Assembly (NCBI GenBank): GCA_021234155.1
Contig: JAJEKV010000041.1
Location: 5,196,829-5,260,828 of the forward strand
DNA length: 64,000 nucleotides
Reading direction: 5' to 3'
Source of the DNA: Isoetes taiwanensis
Lineage: Eukaryota > Streptophyta > Lycopodiopsida > Isoetales > Isoetaceae
Below the pieces are notes generated by a model. That model saw only the letters and a program-made list of their open reading frames with translations, had not been told where the DNA came from and ran no database searches. Shown here piece by piece: positions 45,141 to 57,643 of this stretch. The translations under genes and the position numbers were made by a program. Each line of letters begins with the position of its first letter. The stretch's first letter is position 1.

Positions 45141-45952
45141 GGTGCAACGACTTATTTGTATTTACCAATTTGCATTGCATTTTTTAGGAGGTATTTCTCC
45201 GTATAGCTCATTATAATACGTTTGGTGGCAATTCAGCCCCGAGTTGTAAAATAATGGCTGGCCATTTCCATCACTTTAGTTTTTACTAATTCCCAGCAGA
45301 TTTTTGGAACAATTTACGCTTTCATTCATGTTAAAGGATTTCCAAACATTACGCTACTTCCAATCGTTTGACATCGCTTGTAGAATTGTTGTGTGGACAT
45401 AGTAGCTCTTGCAAAGAAACCCCAAATGACCAGCATAGTCGGCACACAAGGAATTGCACACACGGAATTGCAGGAGCGCAGAAAAGGGCATGCACGACCA
45501 AAGGACAAGTCAAGTGACTTGGATAACGAAGCGCGTTCATACTAGAACTTTTTGACCGACTCAATGGATTTGACCCGTTCTTCAGACGTGAGGCCATGAA
45601 CAACTTCAAAGTCATGCACCCAATGCTCATCAATTACCCTTATTCATTTGTGTACAGTGGGTCAACAATCTCTTCAAAAAATGTATTTTACAATATGCTG
45701 TAGGGAACAGCATGATGGTCAGCGGACAGCTCCAAAATACTACACAAAAGACCTCGGTACAGTGACGAATCGGCAAAAATCTGTAAAGAGAGAACTAAGG
45801 AAAATGAGACTCCCAATTTCCAGAGACATGTGGTGCAACAGAAAACAACCCTCACCTATTGGCAAAGTGCCATCCGGACACCATCCAAGAATCATAAGAG
45901 AATGAATGAAAGAATGTCTATACATAAGCTGAAGCCAATACAATGCTGCACT

Positions 45953-47752
45953 TCATGAAGGACCTGTCCTCCGACTTCTATTGGATTCCAATTCCTCACT
46001 AGGTGAGGAGGAATCCTCTTCCATATCTTTTAGAACCTTTTCAATCCAGGTTTTTTTATTATCTAAACCAGCAAAGTGGATCATGAAATCTCCTCTGGAA
46101 TATACACCTGTAAAGTATCACTAGAATGAGAAGACAGAAAACAGTGGCCAGCTTTCAACCTTTTCTTTATTTATAATCCATATATGCTACATGGAACGCA
46201 TTCTAAATTCAATCTCTAGTGAAACACACTAAGGAAAAGAAGAGCCAGTGGCACTGACGCAAAACTGTAAAAAGCATCTGAAACATACCTTGCCAAACAG
46301 CTCTTGTCAAGGTCAATAGGCGGTGGCTATTTTTCCATGAAGGCCGCCATAGATTCGAATTAAAAACACATTGCATCTGCGGAATCCTTACATGCTGTTT
46401 CTTTTCACTTTCAGGCATTTTTTTTATAAGATGCTTAAGGGCATCATTATCACCACTTTTGCAGTGACCAAAGGGCTTAATGAATGACGTCTGGTTCCAC
46501 CAAAGATCAAGAAATTGCTCACTCCATTCTGAGTTCCGGAAGAAAAACATACCTTCATGATCAACCATGCAAGTTGGTTAGCAACTTCAAATAATAACTA
46601 TTTTGTCAGAGACTGCTTAGGCTTTATATGAAGTTCACTTCAAAATCAATATTACCTGCATTGACTCCAGTCACATCCTGAGTGACAATAAAATCAGGCA
46701 TGTGCTCAAAGTCTGATGTCCCAACAATAGACTCAATAACGTCTTCCTGCACAATCCAAGAGCCCTCAATTAACACCAAACCCATATCAGCTCCCAGCTG
46801 ACCTGAACTTCAAAACCATATCAGTTGGTCTAGGCTTCTGCATTACATCACTTAACAATGGCATACTAAGACTGTCTTTTGAGCGTTGCTAAAGTTCCTC
46901 AAATGGTTTTTAAGTAATTACTATATAACTATGTCATCTATTCATGGCAAATATACTGTTTCTTTGACTGGTATAACATGTAGAAAAGGAGATGAGACGC
47001 AACTTACCAAAGCAACAGAAGGGTTTGTTACAAGGGAGTCCTGCAGCACGAAAGGGAAAAGAACCTTTGTCAAACGCCAAGCTACAAAAGGAATTATGAT
47101 AAAACTGCCTGTAACATTGAACTTGAATGCTGTTTGGAAACATATGGTGTTAAAGGTTAACAAAACGTACCACATCATTCCAAAAGACCCAGTCGTAGTT
47201 GGGGAGATGCTTACGAACTGCCAAAATCTTGCTCCAACTGGGGGGTCGGTCTTTGTCCAAGCAGTCGCTGGCATCGATAAAATCATAGCCATGTCTCTTA
47301 ACGTAAGCTTTCTTGTTAGGTGTTACCAGTTCCATAAGACCCTGGAACGATCTTTGAGGAATGCTGCTGGAACCATCAGAGCAAGTAACCATAGCAAACT
47401 TATAAGTTCTAGCCTTTTGTCGTCCGCTAATCCTCAAGTCGGTACACTGCCTACCAAAATCATTAGCTCTAGCCAAAAAGACTCCCGATCCGTATATCAA
47501 ACCCGAGCTAGAAACTACCAAAACCGCTAATATAATTACTACCAATTGAAGAAAATTGAGCGATTTAACACAAAAGCCTCTCGCATCCCCTTCGCCCAAA
47601 CGTCTAGACTCTCCATCACATGACCGGCTAACAGAGCAATACTTAAGTGATCGTTTTTGTGGGAAAAAAAGCTCTGATTCAGGATCGTGAGCTTCTGGGT
47701 CTGTGCCGGAAGCGATGCGGCGCTGAGGGCAAAGACCTCCTGCAATCGCCAT
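45953..47752 (-). CDS. GT34-type (GMA12/MNN10-like) Golgi glycosyltransferase, five exons
   Basis: Exons 47752-47171, 47040-47008, 46746-46656, 46552-46289 and 46107-45953; all introns are GT-AG and phases (0, 0, 1, 1) agree, giving 374 residues. A cytosolic N-terminus precedes one membrane anchor (FLQLVVIILAVLVVSSSGLI, about residues 67-90), as in type II Golgi enzymes. The catalytic part has KFAMVTCSDG, YDWVFWNDVDSL (the DxD-type metal site DVD, split by intron 1), DFIVTQDVTGVNAGMFFFRN and SEWSEQFLDLWW, PQMQCVFNS and GDFMIHFAGLDNKK (C-terminal UDP-sugar-binding loop). This is the GT34 galactosyl/xylosyltransferase fold. The DVD site and NAGxFFxRNSEWS wording are closer to the GMA12/MNN10-like branch than to xyloglucan xylosyltransferases. 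Substrate unknown. Exon 2 is only 33 bases. Part is duplicated at 63736-64000. Confidence 0.88.
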
Positions 47753-49429
47753 AGCTGATTTTTTGCAAAGGGGGCTGAGGAAAAAGGAACTTCAGCATAT
47801 GGGCTGTATGGACTCAACGGCAACTTAGATTTAAGAATATTCCGGCGAATAAAGGTATAAAAGGACCAATATAGCGTTGCGGCCGGCCGACTGCTGGCTG
47901 ACACGTGGCGATATTGCGGGGCCCTGGCCTTCGTTGTGTTCCACTAAGGGCATTGTTGGCTGGAACCAGGTCATGACACGTTGGCTGGGATTCCCCATGG
48001 GCCCAAATATTGGCCTCTTTTGCAGGTTTCCAGCCACCGCATTGCACTTGACCACCATACACAAGGAAAAAAAAAAAAAAAACTATTCTTCTTTTGACCC
48101 CAAGTCTCTCCCACTCCATTCAGCCATTGACCCCTGGCTCCTTGCTTGCTCCTCCCTTTGAAATTCCCAGTTGTCCCAGTGTCTTCCCCATCTCTTCGCT
48201 ACGCGACATCACTTAAATACCCCCCCACTTTTTCGCGGACCTGAGAATGACATATGCTTCCGTTGGACCTCTTACTTGTTTGATGGTTCCAATAATGAGC
48301 CCATCCAACTGTCTCCTCTTGGTAGTTGGATTAAGGAAGCAAAGATCCAAAAGATGATCCTATTTACAACTAAGACTCTTTAGACTCACGTATGGCGCAT
48401 GTTGGATTAAGAAAGGCATAACACGATTATTATATTCATTATTATATTCAGTATGATGATGTTAGGAATTCACATTACTTGGAACTGTCATTGCTTCAAT
48501 AGAAACTTTCTCGTATCGACATGGTTACGTGGAATGACATTTGTGCAGCGATGTTATATATAAATTTGCACCTTTTTTATGTGAGGCAAAGCATATAAAA
48601 AACACAAATCTCTTAAAAAGGAATACTACTACATATAATAAACACTTAACTAATGAATCTTAACAATGCTCGAGTAGAATTCATGGAAGATGGACTTTAA
48701 TGATATGATTGATTGCGTGATCATGGGTTAGAAATAATCAAATGTATTTGAGAATGATGAATTGATGTATTCTACTTAAAAAATCCTCATTCAAGAACCA
48801 TGATTGATAGTTTACCATGATTGGAATGTCTTATTCTTAAATTGAGCATCCTTCCATGGCAACCAATTCCTACATATGTCTCTAAGGTAACATTTTAGTA
48901 TACTTTTTTTCAATTGCCCCATGTCAAGGGGCAATTCATATGAAGGGCTATTGAACTAATTCTGAGATGTCTCAAAGATTCCACATGGGTCCACCATAAC
49001 AAATCCAACAACCTTGCACACTATGCAAAGCAATTCATTAATTACAAAACAAAATGCTCATTGTCACCATATCACCTAATGCAGGGGTTTTTTAATCCTA
49101 GTAGTAATGATTGTACTAGCCCATTGTATGGGTCCCATGACCTATTGGTCTCCGTGGACGTTAAAAAAACTATTCTATTCTATTCTATTCTTCCATACTA
49201 GCTAAATAACTTTCTCCATTTTAAAATCACAGAAAAAAATCAAAAGAACCCAAAAGTGAAATCGTAAAGATCAAACAAACTAGCACTGTAATTGGAAAAT
49301 AAGATATTCCGAGCTCCACAAACCCATTAGCATGTAGGAGGAGAAAGCCCTAACTCCATGAAAGAACTATAGGAAAAAACCTTCATCATTATGGGTTTGC
49401 AAAAGATCCAAACAAGATCTGTGCCCACT
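47753..49429. other. Intergenic, 5' side of the glycosyltransferase gene
   Basis: No further gene. A poly(A) run lies at 48067-48083. On the plus strand TATAAAA near 47861 is a TATA-like match in the wrong orientation for the glycosyltransferase gene. At 49130-49195 the motif TCTCCGTGGACGTTAAA precedes a (CTATT)n run, mirroring the arrangement at 5560-5780. Confidence 0.5.
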
Positions 49430-49553
49430 TCAAAACTGGTATATTAGCATAGCTAACTTAAACCCCTTTTAGTTTACTCCATAATGGTCCCATACCCATA
49501 GTGACGTGTCATTATTTATATGTATACCGTATAAATATGTGAAATGCCACAAT
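49430..49553 (-). repeat. LTR fragment, inverted
   Basis: TGTGGCATTTCACATATTTA (read on minus from 49553) through AACTAAAAGGGGTTTAAGTT is a reverse-complement copy of the start of the LTR at 49758. Only about 120 bases remain. Confidence 0.75.
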
Positions 49554-49744
49554 GGACCCCCCTTGCAGTTGCATTTCTATTGTCTCTAAGCTTTGTGTGA
49601 AGGAATGTGGTCCAGCACTATGATCGACTATGATCATTTTATATATCTTCTGTATTGCTAGTTTCAATATATTAAATCTTTCATAATTTAATTAGAGTAT
49701 CATCTAATCACCTAACCACAATGCTGAGGACAACATTCTTCTAA

Positions 49745-50580
49745 GGGGGGCGAATGTGATGTTCCATATATTTATACGATATATATATAAATAATGACAC
49801 ATCACTATGGGTATTTTGGGACCATTGTGGAGTAAACTAAAAGGGGTTTAAGTTAGCTATGCTAATATACCAGTTAATTAAGCTATTTAATGACTAAATG
49901 TCTAGCTATTTATTAGTAGAGGAATTTGACTAATGGGATAAAGCCACCTGGACCAACTCGATTGGCCCAGGCTACTTACCCATTTGGAAAGTAATCAAAT
50001 GGGTCTCCAGCCCAATTCTGCCCCAAATCGATTTGGGAGGATTGGAGAAGGAGCAGCTGCTTGTTCATACCTGTCCAACCAGCTATTTGTTCATACTTGT
50101 TCATACCTGTCCCATTCCTGACTCATCGGACCCGGGAGATGCAACCTGGAGTAGTCTCATAGGGTGATTCCATGGGATTACATCTTTGGAAGGCTACAAT
50201 TACACCATAACATGTTTTAGCCTATCTGCAAAGTGTGCACAGGAGGGACGGATGAAGTGGACTACCTTAGCCATTGTTCTATGCCAGCCAATGCCATTGT
50301 CATGATTCCGTCTATTGATATCCAGAGTCCTTGACTGTCAGTTGATCCCCTTGAGTCTGAGCCCGAGGTAGAACCTTTATTTCTGATGCATTTGTATGTA
50401 TCGTCTTGTTGATGGATGGGCCACCCTTTGAGGTGACATATTATTATATTATGTATATTGTTGTTAGGTGCTAACATGTATATATATTTTCGCTATGTCG
50501 GATTTCCTATAGAAGGAGTGGGACGAATGACACCTCTGTGCCCTTCACCCAAACACTTGCCAATCACAAGTGGTCCAAGT
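49745..50580 (+). repeat. Diverged LTR (LTR A) with polypurine tract
   Basis: CTAAGGGGGGCGAA (a typical Ty3/gypsy polypurine tract) is followed at 49758 by TGTGATGTTCC, the LTR start. The interior shares TCTGCAAAGTGTGCACAGGA and CCACCCTTTGAGGTGA-like blocks with LTR B and LTR C, so all three belong to one family. The right boundary is not sharp. As it is preceded by a PPT, it is a 3' LTR or what is left of one. Confidence 0.65.
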
Positions 50581-52640
50581 TAGAAGGGGGGCCTTTCCGT
50601 GGTGATTGAGTTACCACGGGAGGGGGATTTCCCGTATTTATATGATGGGGGCATTGTATAGATTCGGGAAGCGTCACATTGAGGAGTCCGTGGAGTTAGA
50701 AGAATCTGAACTAGCATCAAACAAAGAAGAGCTACGAGCGCGCTTAGAACATGTTGGCATAGCAGTAGCATGCGCCGGTGTAGGTGGGGCGGCACTTGAT
50801 TAACTTCAACTGCAGACACCTCGAGACCATACTCCTCAACCATAGGCAGAGGGTTCCTTTGCAGTACATATGTTTGGAGCTCGGCCATCTGGCGCTTCAT
50901 GAGAACAAGTTCCAGCTCAGGAGTTAACCACCCATGTTTCACTAGGGTAGCCCAGAAAGTGTTACGTATGCCATCTATATCAAAGAGAAAATAGATTATA
51001 GATGAGAAGTGCATATGAATCAAATTGAAAATGATTTAACATACACAAAAGATCATCTATACAAGAAGTAGTCTAAACAAACCATAGGTCACCAAAATTT
51101 ATATTATATAATGCCAAAAAGAATGCAAATTATGGCTTAAACATAGCGTAATGCCCGAAGACTAATACAATTATTACATAAGAAAGTAAGATCACGAGCT
51201 CGGTCCTGCATCTTCCTGCATAAGAGTTGGAGGCTTAGGTGGTTGTTGATGTCGACGCAAGGTGACGCCTGGGCTGACGGTGAGGGCAGCCACTCATGCA
51301 ATCTCGGGCGAGAAGCGGGTCGCCAAGGGTGCTGCCACAAGCAACTTCATGCTCATCCAGACAGCTATATCGTGGCCAAGGCGGCAATGGCAAGGCCATG
51401 TCGTACCAGCACAAGAGTGAGTGTGCGGTAGTTTATCTTCTTGTGGTCTGCCAAAGTTGATAAGGCACAAAGTGCCCACCATGATGCCTCGACCTCAGGA
51501 GATAGGTCCCGAGCAATGAATAGGACCTGCCCTTTCTTAAAAATGAAAGGAAAAAATGCATGACGTGGTTGCCCAAGGACTTTACCTCATCCAAAGTGGA
51601 GGTGGCCACTTCTTTGTCAATATCTATTGACATTTCCTCTTCCTTGGCTTCATGCTTCTCTTCCTAGACATGGGCTTTGTTTTCTAGCAAGTCATCCCCT
51701 TCCGTAAAATCTCTTCTTCTTCTTCTTCTTCTCATCTGGTTCCATGCAAACTTCGACGCCATTAATATTAGGGACATGGGATTCCATAGTGGCGAAGGTT
51801 TCCTCAGGAGGTTTAGATGGAGCTTCTTGCAGCATGAGGTGTTGCAACCTCAAAAGGTATCAACGGCCTCAATATATTCTTGCTAGAAATTTAGCAAATG
51901 CTGAACCTGTGGCGAAAACTCAGTCAGAAAAAAATCGAGGAAGTCATCCATATAATACTCCGCTAGCTCGTAGAGGACTTCTGTCTTCTTCTTGTGCTTG
52001 AGTTTGACAATGACACGATATGTCCACATAATATCTTCAAGCAAAATGTACTCCTACCCATTGTCATATATTGCGGGTAATGTATCAAGTCGGGTAAGTT
52101 TGGACCCCTGGCTTCTATGTATTGGCATTTCCTCTGCCAATTGTTTCCATCGCATGAAATCGTGCTGGCTGACTCGCTCATCATCCTCCGAAAGCAAGGG
52201 ACATGCATCTTTCCCTTCTCTGTGGGTATATCCTCATCTTCCATATAATGGTCCATCAAGATGGTCAAGGCGAAGGGGACCTCAAAGTACGTCTGACCAT
52301 TCTGCTATAGGGTGGTAGGGTTCTTGGCCCAAGGAATAATGCCATGGAGGACGTTGGAGGCATGGCGGTCACCCCCCATCATTCCTAGCAAAAGTGATTG
52401 GCTAAGGTATAATTGAGGAGGTCTCCGTGTTGGATGCAATTGGGAACCATATCCTGGATATAAAACTCGAAGGATACAACATAATCAGGGTGTGCCTGCA
52501 TGTTACTGATGAGATCTCTTTCTTGGAGCAAATAGGGATGGGGGTCCCAATTTTCCCGTTCACGTACCATTGTTGGCACTTAGAGAAGTCCATGAGTCAG
52601 GAGGAGAGAGAGCGCTTGGAAAAGCAAAAAAAATAAGGGA
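50580..52640 (-). pseudogene. Minus-strand coding-like relics between LTRs
   Basis: Open stretches 51023-50580, 51633-51433, 52268-51963 and 52579-52385 on the minus strand, plus frames between them (for example MDDFLDFFLTEFSPQVQHL near 51950), look like remnants of a protein but match nothing I know. A string of Arg codons (CTT triplets at 51713-51735 on plus) lies in the middle. They are followed upstream by the histone H3 relic. Confidence 0.3.
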
Positions 52641-52851
52641 ACCCAAAAAGCAAAAATGACTTTAAGTATGCTAACATCAGCACCAGCTAAAGTTAATTCA
52701 TCATTTTTTTTTTTCTTTTTTTTTTGTGAAACACAACGTAAATTATACAAAACACTTATGCATGTAACACAAAGACTAAAAAGTTTATATTTATAGCAAA
52801 AGAAAAATGTACAATAATGTTACAGAAAGCAAGTATACAATTCCCACGCTC

Positions 52852-53190
52852 TCAATTATCCCCTCGAATTCTCCGGGCAGGGTGTAAATCCTTTGGCATT
52901 ATAGTGACGTGCTTGGCGTGAATGGCACAAAGGTTTGCATCACTAAAACGGGCCACCAGGTAATCCTCTGTGGCTTCCTGCAAGGCAAGTATGACATATA
53001 TTTGGAAACTAAGTTCAATCTTGAATTCTTGAGCAATCTCTCGAACTAACCGCTAGAATGGCAGCTTGCTTAGTATAAGCTCGATAGACTTCTGATATTT
53101 GCGAATCTCGCTCAAGGCATCATGCCAGGTTTCCACCTATGGGGCTTCTTTGGGGCAGCCGACGGCTCGGGGAGGGTCTTGCTTGCAGTA
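52852..53190 (-). pseudogene. Histone H3 pseudogene
   Basis: Read on minus: a tail reading ASKTLPEPSAAPKKPHRWKP, a 1-base deletion near 53131, then ALSEIRKYQKSIELILSKLP, a TAG where Gln stands in H3 (CAG to TAG), [57 protein letters not shown] and a TGA at 52852. This is the complete histone fold with about two-thirds of the residues as in canonical H3. The loop 1 region has the canonical length, so despite the CENH3-like QEATEDYLV it is better called an H3 variant or old H3 than a centromeric H3. Known role of the family: nucleosome core. Introns cannot be judged. It sits between LTRs. Confidence 0.85.
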
Positions 53191-53599
53191 AGAGGGTGTC
53201 CAACAGCGTGACCCAGTCTTGACGTCGACTGGAGAAGGCGGCCTTGCCTATTCCGCCCACTGCCTGAAGGCACTCCTTGTAATTGCCTCCCAACTTGTGT
53301 GCAATACTCTTATGCCTTCGTTCTATCGTGGATGGCCCAAGTTGGTCGACATCCTGCTTGGCCAGATTCTCTGCTACCCGCTCGGCTTCTCTTTGTGCAT
53401 GTCTTTCCAATGCTTGACGGACTTCAATCGTTCTTAGCATCTTAATTATATACTTGCCTGGCCTAGCCGCCATATCTAGTTCAATAGGTTGTTGGAGCTC
53501 GGGAGCAATGTATTCAGGGGGGGTCATCCCAGAAGAAGCTCTGAGTCTCCTTATAATAATGATACAAGGATAGGGTAAGAGGGTGTGACGTTCCAGCAC
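53120..53599 (-). pseudogene. Unrecognised helical, charged ORF next to the H3 relic
   Basis: A 159-residue minus-strand frame with MAARPGKYIIKMLRTIEVRQ and a coiled-coil-like ALERHAQREAERVAENLAKQ. It overlaps the start of the H3 relic in another frame and the first 16 bases of LTR B, so its ends are not natural. It could be part of the protein that preceded the histone fold or of a retrotransposon. No family recognised. Confidence 0.3.
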
Positions 53600-55051
53600 A
53601 GTATACGGTCCCGAGACGTATATTGTACTGCCTCGTCACGCGTACACGCCACCCCGACTGACGTGTACGCCAACGTGTAGCCAGGCCAGTAGCCCCTAGG
53701 GGGCAACTTACAAGGTATGTGTATTTATTAATGTGCACATTTACCAATGTACACATTTATTAAGGTGCACACCTTTCCATGTAGATACATTTATGCCACC
53801 TAGCCATTAAAGGCAAGTGGGCCATTCCCAATTATCCCACATGCCTAAAGGGATAATTGGAAACCCTAGCCCTAACCCCTTGTCTATTTAGATAGGAGGA
53901 AACCCTAACTTGCCATTTTTCGTCCATAGGGTTCTAGAGCTCGCTTTTTGGCCCCAGAGTCAAACCGCCTCCCAGACTTTGTCTAAGCGAATTGCACCAT
54001 TAGTTCTCCTTGATTCGAGCAGTTCAGTAGGATGGTGGAACTCAGGTCAGGAGGAGCAACTCAAGGATCAGGTATGTAGTCGATTTAATAGTCTAAACTG
54101 TATTCCAGTCATTGTATCAGTAGGTTTAGCCTATTAAATCACCCTTAGCAGCTATCTAGATCTCTAGATACCAGACTCTAACTAAAGAACCTAATTCTAT
54201 GATATAGATTAGATCTAGTTCTTTAGTTCTCTGTGATGTATATGGATGATGTATATCTGTGAACTCCTTGTATTGGGAAGGGGGGTAGAGACCTGGTAGT
54301 AGATGCTCCTAGATTAGCCTCTCTCTAGCACACCTGTGGATTCGCCTGTACAAGAACCACACACGGTTGTGGGTGAAGGGGCCGGACCGCTAACAAGGAG
54401 GTTCGTGTCTCGACTCTTGAACGATCCCTCCGTGTGTAAGGCCTACAGGGATCATTGTGACTAGGTCTAATGGCTTACCACCGAAAAGGTAAGGCATGGG
54501 CTCGACACCCGTGAAGTGGTGTTCACTTTCCAGTGGGTTCAGTCGAATAAGGGTAGTGGCCCTCTAGTCACCTTGAGTCAGCATGTAGACCTCTGGAGGG
54601 AGCGATCCCTACCTGCCCCATCAGAACTGGGGAGATGCAACCCAAGAATAGCCCACTTTGGCTATGCATCCGGCGGGCTACAGTCAGGTCCCAACACTTT
54701 TCAGCCTACTCTGCAAAGTGTGCACAGGAGGGGCGGATGGGGTGGACAACCCGATGCCATGTTCTTATGCCAGCCACATCCATTGCCATGTATTGTGCTG
54801 ATCTTTGTCTATGCAGATGTTGATGTACCACCCTTCGAGGTGGATATGTGATGATATTGTTTCTTGACATGTATATTTCACGCCTCAGCGGCTAGGTAGG
54901 CCACGCGAGGGAGGCGGGGGTAAAATGACCCCTTCACTCTTCCCACTGGGACTCGTTCACGAGTACAAATGACATGTGGAGGGCCCCGTATGGATGTGGA
55001 GCTGGTATGGGGATGAACTCTGTTTGTATACGGTGAGTGCACCGTATCACA
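53584..55051 (+). repeat. LTR B (plus orientation), ~1.47 kb
   Basis: Starts TGTGACGTTCC and ends CGTATCACA, with short terminal inverted bases (TGTGA/TCACA). It is the same family as LTR C, with which it makes a large inverted repeat. The two LTRs meet tail to tail with one base (G, 55052) between them. No internal retrotransposon body is attached on its left, so this is a solo LTR or the end of a rearranged element. Confidence 0.75.
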
Positions 55052-55094
55052 GTGTGACGTCCCCTACTGCATACGGTGCACTCACCGTATACAA
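55024..55094. repeat. 24-bp perfect inverted repeat at the LTR-LTR junction
   Basis: The 24 bases at 55024-55047 (TTGTATACGGTGAGTGCACC...) are the exact reverse complement of 55071-55094. The centre between them contains the junction of LTR B and LTR C. Confidence 0.9.
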
Positions 55095-56589
55095 GCAGGG
55101 AGTTCTTCCCCACACTCCATGTCGATACCCTCTCTACACATAACACCCACCCGATCCAGGGGAAGAAAGAAGGTGTCATTCCCCCGTCTCCCTCGAACCT
55201 ACCTAGTCGCTAAGCGTGAAACATTACATGTCAAGAGCCATCATACATCATCCTGGCGACTATCTCAAGGATGGTCCTCCTCATATCTCAGCATAGACAA
55301 AGATCAGCACATCACATAGGGGATCCTACCCAAGGCTCGACTCAAAGGATGATCGACGGCTTTGGCCCTCCCGTGAGTTCGCTATGACGTAATTCATGGC
55401 AATGGATTTTACGGCATAAGAACATGGGGCATAGGGTTGTCCACTCCATCCGGCCCCCCCCGTGCACTTTGCGTAGAGTAGGGTGGAAAAGTGTTGGGAC
55501 CTCGATCAGAGTCCTCGCATAGCCGAAGGGCTATTCCCGGGTCATCATCCCATTCCGGATGGGGTAGGGATCACTCCCTCCGGAGATCTACATGCCGACT
55601 CAAAGGTGACTAGAGGGCCACCGCCCATTCCGACCAACCCACCGGAAAGTGTACACCACTTCACCTGTCGAGCCCATGCCTTACCCGCACTGGTAAGCCA
55701 TCGTGACCTAGTCACAATGATCCCCCTGTGAGGGCTTTACACACTGTGGGGATCGCTCAAGAGTCGTGACATGAATCTCCTTCTAGCCCCTCCTGCCCCT
55801 TCACCCACAACCGTGTGTGGCTCTTGTACACAGTAGGAATCTACAAAGGTGCTAGAGAGGCTACTCTAGGAGCATTAACTACAAGCTTTAGGGCCTCTAC
55901 CCCTTCCCAATACAAGGAGTTCATGTAAATACATCATCCAAATATATCCACGTAAGAGCTTCAAAGAACTAGATCTAATCATAGAGTTAGGTTCTTTTAG
56001 TTAGTGTCCCTGATCTAAGATCTAGATAGCTACTATGGGCAATTTAATAGTCTAAACCCTCCGATTCTATGACTAGAAGACGGTTTAAGCTATTAAATTG
56101 ACCAAATACCCGATCCTTGAGTGGCTCCTCCCCCGAGAGTTCAACCATCCCGAGCCGATCGATCTTGGGAAACCGATGGGCGCCAATTCGCTGGGCGTCG
56201 CTGAGGCTGGGCTTTGGCTCCCCGGGCAATAAAACCGAAGCCTCTAAAACCCTAAGGACGAAAACTAGCAAGCTTAGGGTTTTCCTACCCTAAATAGACA
56301 TGGGGTTTAGGGCTAGGGTTTCCAATTACCCAATTTGGCATGTGGGATAATGGAAAGGCCCAATTTGCCTTTAGTGGCTAGGGTGGCAAAATATGCCAAC
56401 ATGGAAAGGTGTGCCCTCATTAATGTGCACATGTGCACATTAATAATATATGAACACTCCTAGTAAGTTGCCCCCTAGGGCTACTTACCCGGCTATCCGT
56501 TGGCGTACATCAATGCGGGGTGGCGGTACGGCGTGGCGTGGCGCATAAATGTACGCCCGGAGCGTATCTTTGTCTTTGGGAACGCCACA
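55053..56589 (-). repeat. LTR C (minus orientation), 3' LTR of the gypsy element
   Basis: Read on minus it starts TGTGGCGTTCCC at 56589 and ends GGGACGTCACA at 55053. It is preceded (at 56600 on plus) by GGTGGGGAGAA, which serves as polypurine tract. It adjoins the integrase end of the minus-strand gypsy body, so it is that element's 3' LTR. The matching 5' LTR is not in the window. Confidence 0.75.
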
Positions 56590-57643
56590 TTCTCCCCACC
56601 TTGAAATGATGTCGTCCGCAAGATCGTGGGTCTCCCCACCTTGGGATCTTCCTAACTTGCACCACCGCAATCAACGTGATACCTACAATATAATCTTTAT
56701 ACATTTATCACGCGATTACTCTAAGGTAATTACTTTTAGAACATTATTACGCTATTATATTATGGAATACTTATCAATTCATAACACCATTAACGAAGTT
56801 ATTCACTATGTTAAGTTAGACAAAATTTCAACATTTCATATCTATAATTCTCGGTCCGAGGTATTCTTCATTCCTTGCAACACATTCCAACAAAACTTGT
56901 GTTGCAAGTCTTCCTTAGAGCTCGACCTCCTTGCCCTCCCGGGAGCTTCTAACTGCGGTGCCCACTCACGTTAGTACCATTAATTATTAATTAAAATTTT
57001 TGGTTATATGGTGACCAACCCACCTATCTACATGAATGCATGGCTAATCTCCTGCCGTAGGAAGAGGATGAATCTTCCATAATGGCCGTGGAGACAGCGC
57101 TATATGCCTATATGCCACTCATGCCTACACCTCCTAGTTGCCCAACAGGAGGATATCCTTCAAGGCGTGGGGGCGTGAAGGATGGATTCCTCCTATCAAA
57201 ACATATATGGGGCTAAAGGTGCTTTCCTATCAATGCATTCCTTAATGACCTCTTTCTCTAGGTCGCTTCTACTTCAGTGGGACGTAAGTAGACTTTCTAA
57301 TCTACCTTCCACTCGCCCAATGAACTGGCCATGCCTACATTGACATTACACCAATTCCTAGAGATCACCGTAGTGGTCTCATCATCCCGAGAACAACGCA
57401 TGCGATCCATACCAAGCATGGGTTGCATGCGAGATTAATCTATACAAGAATTAACCTACACAAATCGACATGCCCGAGCGATTTCTTGGAGATGACCTGC
57501 CGTCCCCATTGCTCCATAAATTGTGGGTACCGCGCTTTGCTAAATCTTTCTTAAGTACCCACGCATGTCTTCCACTTTGTAAGTGTTTCCACTTGACCAA
57601 ATCTTGGAGGAATTCGGACCTCCTGTCTTCTTAAAAAGCTCTA

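Larger units (their letters stand above)
43620..45950. other. Intergenic, no gene supported
   Basis: AT-rich DNA between the MITE and the glycosyltransferase gene. Apart from the two tandem duplications listed separately, small open frames (43413-43805, 45349-45633) have no recognisable content. Confidence 0.5.

Noticed and set aside
46886-47530. 214-residue plus-strand ORF
   Set aside because: Antisense shadow across exon 1, exon 2 and intron of the glycosyltransferase gene, which has consistent splicing on the minus strand.
47539-47904. 121-residue minus-strand ORF at the glycosyltransferase start
   Set aside because: Different frame overlapping exon 1 and the 5' UTR; lacks continuation into exon 2.
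52852-53190. Centromeric histone CENH3
   Set aside because: QEATEDYLV is CENH3-like, but loop 1 has canonical H3 length and MPKD.ARRIRG is canonical H3, so a general H3 pseudogene fits better.
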